64,000 bases of DNA, from positions 4,783,503 to 4,847,502 of the forward strand of contig NC_045143.1 in NCBI RefSeq assembly GCF_008831285.2. The letters are read 5' to 3'. Under the pieces are notes generated by a model, which worked only from the letters and a program-made list of their open reading frames with translations, was not told the origin of the DNA and did no database searches. The number at the start of each line of letters is the position of its first letter. The stretch's first letter is position 1. A program made the translations under genes and the position numbers. The DNA comes from Nymphaea colorata (lineage: Eukaryota > Streptophyta > Magnoliopsida > Nymphaeales > Nymphaeaceae). Shown here piece after piece: positions 58,501-64,000 of the stretch.

Positions 58501-61500
58501 TATCTCTATCTGTATTGTGTCTTTTTAGACATCTGCTATGGTGATCGTTTGAATCCTAGAGATGTAGTTTCTATATGTCCTGCCGTAAAATTTATCAATT
58601 TCCTGCTTATTTTTTGTTTAATCCAGGTGTATGGGGCTTTGCGCATGTCTGTCAAGATGCTCCTAATGTGGAACTCAAAGATGTTTATTGACGGTGGAGG
58701 TGATTCCATTGTTGCAACATCCTTGCTTGAAGCCAGCAATTTGGTGGTTTTAAAGGTTTTTGTCATTGTGCTAGTCTGCTTTGTGGGCATGTCTAGCACA
58801 TTCTTGTGACTTACCTTCTTCTGATGTCAATCCAGGAGTCTTCTGTCATTCGTTCAAATTCAAACCTAGGAGTACATGGGCAAGGCTTACTTAATCTGTC
58901 AGGTCCAGGAGACCGAATAGAGGCTCAGCGTCTGATTCTTTCACTATTTTACCGCATCAATGTAAGGCAATCATATGTTTTTTCCTCTTCCTATGCATGT
59001 TATAATGTATGTAATATGTATCCATATATTAAATGAATATAATTGTAGTGTGCATATAAACAGAGATGTAAATATACATTTGTATGTAATCTGTAGGCCT
59101 ATGTTCATATTAATGCTTATTCATTGTACTCCACAAAGATATACTTCATATGTATATGTATTTTTTTACAAAAGAGAATCATTGAAAATCATCATTCTAA
59201 TTAATACGTCTACTTTTTTGCAGTCAGTTCTATAATATAGACTTGCCAGTGTAATAAAATGTGGTCTTTGGCTTTACTTTTCCTTAACAAACCATCTGCA
59301 GCATGTGGTCTTGTTGACTTGCTACAGTTTTTTGCTTTGTACTTGAGACTTTCTTCACTCTCCCTTTGGTATTTTGAGTTTAAATTTTACATGAGTTTAT
59401 GATTCTTTGATGTATAAAAATCCCTTAATTAGCATTAATATGATTAGATCTGGTTTTGTAGCTCCTGAAAATGTAGCCTGTGCTTGTTAAGTTTTTTTGG
59501 GGCATCTGCTGTATTAGAAGATTACCTGTCTACTCAACATCTTGTGCCATCCACAGGAAATTTCTTTTTTTGTTTTCTAGGTTCCAGTAGCTCTCTGTAT
59601 GTTGATCAGATGAAGGTTATCCTATACTGTTTGCCAATCAACTAGTCTAGTGTCAAGAAAAGGAATTTAGTTGCTGCTTAGTTGGAAATTGAAATTTAGT
59701 TCATTCTTCTGATCTGAATTCAAAGCGAGCTTCCATGGTTTAACTTCAGCTCTAGGTGACTCGACCTGTAACCTTATTTGAGTGGTTCAGCTACTCAGCA
59801 GTATCAGAAAAGGAGCATCGCCTGGTGGTAGGTAACCTTTGTGATAATAGAGCCAGCTACTGAAAGTAGTAAACAGCTTGGTGTGTAGCACTCGTGAAAA
59901 TATGCATGCTACCTGGGAGTAAGTGCATTCTAGATGGTAAAAACTTCTTTGTGAACAAAAGAATACTGGCTGCAAAGAAAAGTGCACAAACACTGAACTG
60001 AGTAATGTATGGCTAAATTGCTGTCCTTGAAGAAATGCCAAAATCCAATTCATGTCTGTCATGCTATGTCACACAGACGCGGCTAAAGAGGCGTACCCGT
60101 GTCAACTCACCGACACGGGACTCTGCTAGGACACGGCAAAAAATAAAAAATAAAAATTTAATGTTTTTTTTTTTCATTTTATCAATTTTTGTGATGCATC
60201 TAATTATTTCCATGAACTTTGCCTTATTATACCCGAAAAATTTCTCACCGTATAATACCTGCACACGATATATTTGACAATGGTTTTGACCAAACATGGT
60301 TCTATAAAAGCTAGAATCCTTTCAGCCCATAAACTCAGCGTATCTGGTTTTGACCAAACATGGTTCCAGACTTCTCCTTGTATACCTCTGCATTCTGCTG
60401 TAGTTAGCTGTTTGTTGCATTGTAATGCCTTAATGGTCCTTAAACTGTTGACACTGATTTACATATTTCATATTTGATGGTTATTTTTGAACGGAAAATT
60501 TTCTGTTGTATTTTCTAGGTTGGGCCAGGATCTGTCTTGCGAGGTCCTTTGGAAAATGCAACATCAGATGATTTGTATGTAGATAATTTTCCTTTTCCTA
60601 TGTAATGTATACAGTTCGTATATTCATGTTCTTTATACAATGTAAAACTACAATGTAGGACTCCTAGACTATATTGTGAAAGCAGGGACTGTCCTGTTGA
60701 ACTTCTTCATCCTCCTGAAGATTGCAATGTCAACTCCTCACTTTCTTTCACTCTTCAGGTAATTTGTGTTGTTTTGACTTCCAACTTCATTCATTTGCCT
60801 GTGTTTTTTTTTTAATTTTAAACCCTTTTGATCAGATCTGCCGGGTTGAGGATATTCATGTTGAAGGAAGCATACAAGGGGCAGTTATTCATTTTCATAG
60901 GGCAAGGTCTATAATAGTTTATTCAACTGGAAGCATAAGCACATCAGGGCTAGGTATTGCATCTCTGTTTAAAATTATCATCATTTTCTATATGCCATTT
61001 TTTCTCTTGCAGTCTAATTGTGAGCCAACAAATGCGTCAAATTTTTATAGGTTGCAGAGGAGGCATGGGAAGGGGGAGAATTTCAAGCAATGGTGTCAGT
61101 AGTGGTGCTGGACATGGTGGCAAAGGTGGTGGAGGGTACTATGATGGAAGCTTTGTTGAGGGAGGTGATGCATATGGAGATGCCCAATTGCCTTGTGAAC
61201 TGGGAAGTGGAAGTGGAAATGAGACCTTTGGTCTAACCACTGCAGGTGGGGGTATTATAGGTAAGCTTATGGACGAACTTGCAAAATGAATAGAACATTA
61301 TCATATATCATATGTTTTCCTTTATGGACATATGCTATCCATTTTCTGTTCAAGATATGGTCAATTATGCATGATGTTGGCAGAAGCTTGCCAGTTTAAT
61401 GATGATTAATATATTGTATTTGTAATTTAATAGTTATGGGTTCTTTGGAACATTCTTTATCAAGCTTGTTGGTGGATGGCTCTGTTAAAGCAGACGGAGA

Positions 61501-62681
61501 AAGCTCTCATCTTATTGTGAGGCACCAAGACTATGGTACAATTGGTGATGGGAATGTAGGCACTGGTGGAGGTTCTGGTGGAACAATACTTTTGTTTCTG
61601 CGGATGTTGACCCTTGGAGAGATGTCAACACTTTCAAGTACTGGTGGGCATGGTAGTCACATTGGAGGAGGAGGTGGTGGTGGTGGGAGGATCCATTTTC
61701 ACTGGACTGACATTCCCATTGGTGATGAATATCTTCCAATTGCGAGTATTGGTGGAGAAATAACTGCAAGGTTTTGATCTCTTTCTACAATCCTTTCGCT
61801 CCTAAGTAACTATATTATCTCCTGCCTTTGAATTTGTGTACAATGGCTCGTCAAATTATCCTGTCAGTAAGGAAGATAAAATTTGTCAACGAGAAGCATT
61901 CTGGCCATTACTTTATTTTTAGGATAACTATTTTGAATCTTGTAGGATATGTAATGAGTTTCAATAAATTGAAAATGTTGAAACTTTCACTATGCTTTAC
62001 GAGAAAGATACTAGTTACACTAAATGACCCTCGCTGCGGACAAAATTATGTGGAAATAAATATTAAAATGTTTTTTCTTGTTTTCATATTTTTATCAAAA
62101 GTAATGTGTCGAATATTTCTAGTTTAGTCTTCTGTATATAACTTTGTATCTACTTTTCAAAATTGTTTTTTCTATCTATTTAAGTCTGAAATCAATTTGA
62201 ATCTCTATTAAAATAGAACAGTTGTCAATCTATTTTTCCAGCGGGTTCCAACCATAAAATGGAGTGGATCGAATGAAGTAAAGGATCACCATTTGCCACT
62301 TGATGACAAGATGTATGCATTCACAACCTATGAGAGAACTAACAATCACATGATTCTTTTGGTTATTAATAAATGAAAGAGACATTTGTATAATAGTTTC
62401 AATAGCACAAGTCCTCATTCTTATTTTTTTCTTGGTTCCGTATTCCTGTTAGCTTCTCTTTTGAATTTTGTGCTGCTATTTCGTGAGGTTCTGTCATATA
62501 CAGTGTGAGTATTTTGATAGCTATGATTGTTTCTTGGTGGTGGCCCTTGTCATGAATCATTTTGTCTTTCATCTTTTAAAATTTCAGGGGAGGATTGGGA
62601 AAAGATGAGGGTGTAGCAGGAGAAAATGGAACTATAACAGGAAAAGAGTGTCCCAAAGGACTCTTTGGGTTGTTTTGTGTG
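52554..62681 (+). CDS. Large glycine-rich secreted/membrane protein, 5' part (gene runs off the window)
   Basis: Twelve exons: 52554-53317, 54049-54164, 55362-55570, 57431-57550, 58627-58755, 58836-58961, 60519-60574, 60659-60758, 60836-60953, 61051-61260, 61434-61770 and 62588-62681. They join in phase to 793 codons. A signal peptide covers about residues 1-29 ([11 protein letters not shown] core). Repeated glycine clusters ([22 protein letters not shown]) sit in beta-rich segments, alternating with conserved blocks such as [31 protein letters not shown] and [16 protein letters not shown]. It matches the plant-specific family of At4g32920, At5g11700 and At5g47020, whose members are about 1400-1500 residues and end with membrane helices. 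Function in the family is unknown. The C-terminal half lies beyond 64000. Confidence 0.88.
56280..56690 (+). repeat. Purine-rich GAA tract in intron 3 of the glycine-rich protein gene
   Basis: About 400 bp of nearly pure A/G on the plus strand, with many GAAGAAGAAG words broken by AAAT and ACA. The host intron is 1860 nt. It may be an old microsatellite expansion. Confidence 0.75.
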
Positions 62682-64000
62682 GTAATATTGTGCTTCATTT
62701 AATTGTTTTACAATGTTTGCCATTTAAATTGCAGTCGACATGTCAAAAGGATTGTTTATCCATTATTGCTGTAGAATGTAGCTTTTTAAATTAATTTAGA
62801 CTTGCAGAGATCATCTTCTCTGCATAAATTCGTTTGTAAAAAAATTACCTTACATTTTATTCAGTACTGTCTGTGGGAAAGTTTGTCCACTAGTGACTAC
62901 TTAAATTGTCATGTTTGTGCTTGTCTTATATTACTCATTGTCTTTCCTGAATATTATCTTTTGAATTGATTTTTATTACTTATTTTCTTTGCCTGAATAC
63001 TAGCTCTTGTCTAATGCAGTTTTTTCTCCTAGTTATATGTTTTCCTGATACGACCATTATTATTCTTTTGAAGCATGCATTCACAATTTCTATGACTACT
63101 GCTTGCAGATGATCTTGTTGCTAAGATTGCTTTCTTTTTTATTCTTTGGTAAGTTAGATTTGATGTCCATGTTGTATGGGACTCCCTATTTCTTCCCTTA
63201 TTCCGTCCTTTCTTAATGTAGCGATTGCTTGATATGCGGTGTGGAAAACCATGTGTGATGGATGGGAACTTGTCCGGTGCTGGTGTCGGTTAAGAAACTG
63301 GATTTTAAAAGTGCTGGCTTCTGAATTTTTTTGTGAAGCATCGTTTGGAGCAGTCCTGGCTCAAATCAACAAAAGGGTACCCTTCAGCTAAGAGGGACCT
63401 ATCTGCACAACCAGATATGACAGCAAACCTGGATATTCAATGAATAAAATCCACCAAATCTTCCAATTTTCATGGATTGTTTTATACTTGTGCGGATTTA
63501 TGTTCAAGGTTCTTGTTGGGTGCTTATATTGAAATTTTACCCAATGACATCACATGGCACAAAATATAATATTTCTCAACATATTTGATGTTAATAGTTT
63601 TCTGATTTTAGTATAAGTATCACCAATTAGAACAAAAGTTTTCTTTTTTACTTCCTATTTTCTCTTTAGAAGTTGATCTACTTGTCTCGTGATCCAATGA
63701 GTTGCATCATATATGGTTTATATGGGATGTGTTTACTACTCGTCATATATCCGTCTAACATTATTTGTCCCTTGACTTCATGCCTAAATCCATCCTTTTA
63801 GAAATCCTGTTCTTAACATTCTGCCTGTGTAACTCCTTATCCAAACTGATCCTCTTCCCATATAATATGGAGTAAAACCTCGTCATACCTGCTTCATCCT
63901 CCCAATGGTTTGCCTGTGTTGCATGCCCCACTTGAAGGTCACCTTATATATCATTCTAATCATCATTATTAAGTAACCAATATAGTCGTTTCTATTTCAT
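62682..64000. other. Intron 12 of the glycine-rich gene, at least 1.3 kb
   Basis: After the donor at 62682 no downstream exon of the family (expected to resume with a cysteine-rich CPxGTYKN-like segment) is visible before the window ends. The sequence is stop-rich and AT-rich. Confidence 0.5.

Noticed and set aside
1..64000. CRISPR arrays, bacterial operons, tRNA or rRNA genes, integrated virus
   Set aside because: No regular spacer-repeat pattern, cloverleaf or rRNA motif, nor any viral replicase or capsid sequence, was recognised by eye. A tRNA or Rfam scan would be decisive.

Overview
The window is nuclear DNA of a flowering plant. It has spliced genes with GT-AG introns and many TA and CT microsatellites. 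It holds ankyrin-PGG membrane proteins, a cytoplasmic poly(A)-binding protein, a CHUP1-type actin-binding protein, a TIR-NB-LRR receptor and a plant-type glycine-rich surface protein. The TIR-NB-LRR gene argues against a grass. I cannot name the species. All exon models were built by hand from splice sites and reading-frame continuity, with no transcript evidence.

Layout. Positions 1-19,040 hold a tandem array of three minus-strand ankyrin/PGG genes (about 1.49-3.97, 7.80-11.84 and 15.84-19.04 kb). They share one three-exon plan (475, 416 and about 570-855 nt). The middle copy is cut short by a stop codon and lost sequence. Between them lie a LINE zinc-finger remnant (6.2-6.7 kb), a UDP-glycosyltransferase 3'-end fragment (13.9-14.2 kb) and small repeats. 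A complete ten-exon poly(A)-binding protein gene lies on the plus strand at 22.4-27.1 kb. A four-exon CHUP1-like gene lies on the minus strand at 31.4-33.8 kb. From 34.9 to 41 kb there are MITE-like elements and a tandem duplication of about 1.35 kb. A TIR-NB-LRR gene with an unusual TIR domain and a C-terminal post-LRR domain lies at 42.3-46.3 kb. From 46.4 to 52.5 kb is repeat-rich intergenic DNA. From 52.55 kb to the right edge is the 5' part (12 exons, 793 codons) of a large glycine-rich secreted or membrane protein gene that continues out of the window.

The genes do not form one pathway. Two types fit stress and defence signalling (ankyrin-PGG proteins and the TNL), and the others are housekeeping or cell-structure genes. 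The points most worth following are the degenerate TIR with an intact putative catalytic glutamate, the truncated ankyrin-PGG paralogue, the PABP with an atypical linker, and several short repeat families. One of these has hAT-like termini, and another is anchored in TA microsatellites like the Micron elements of rice.
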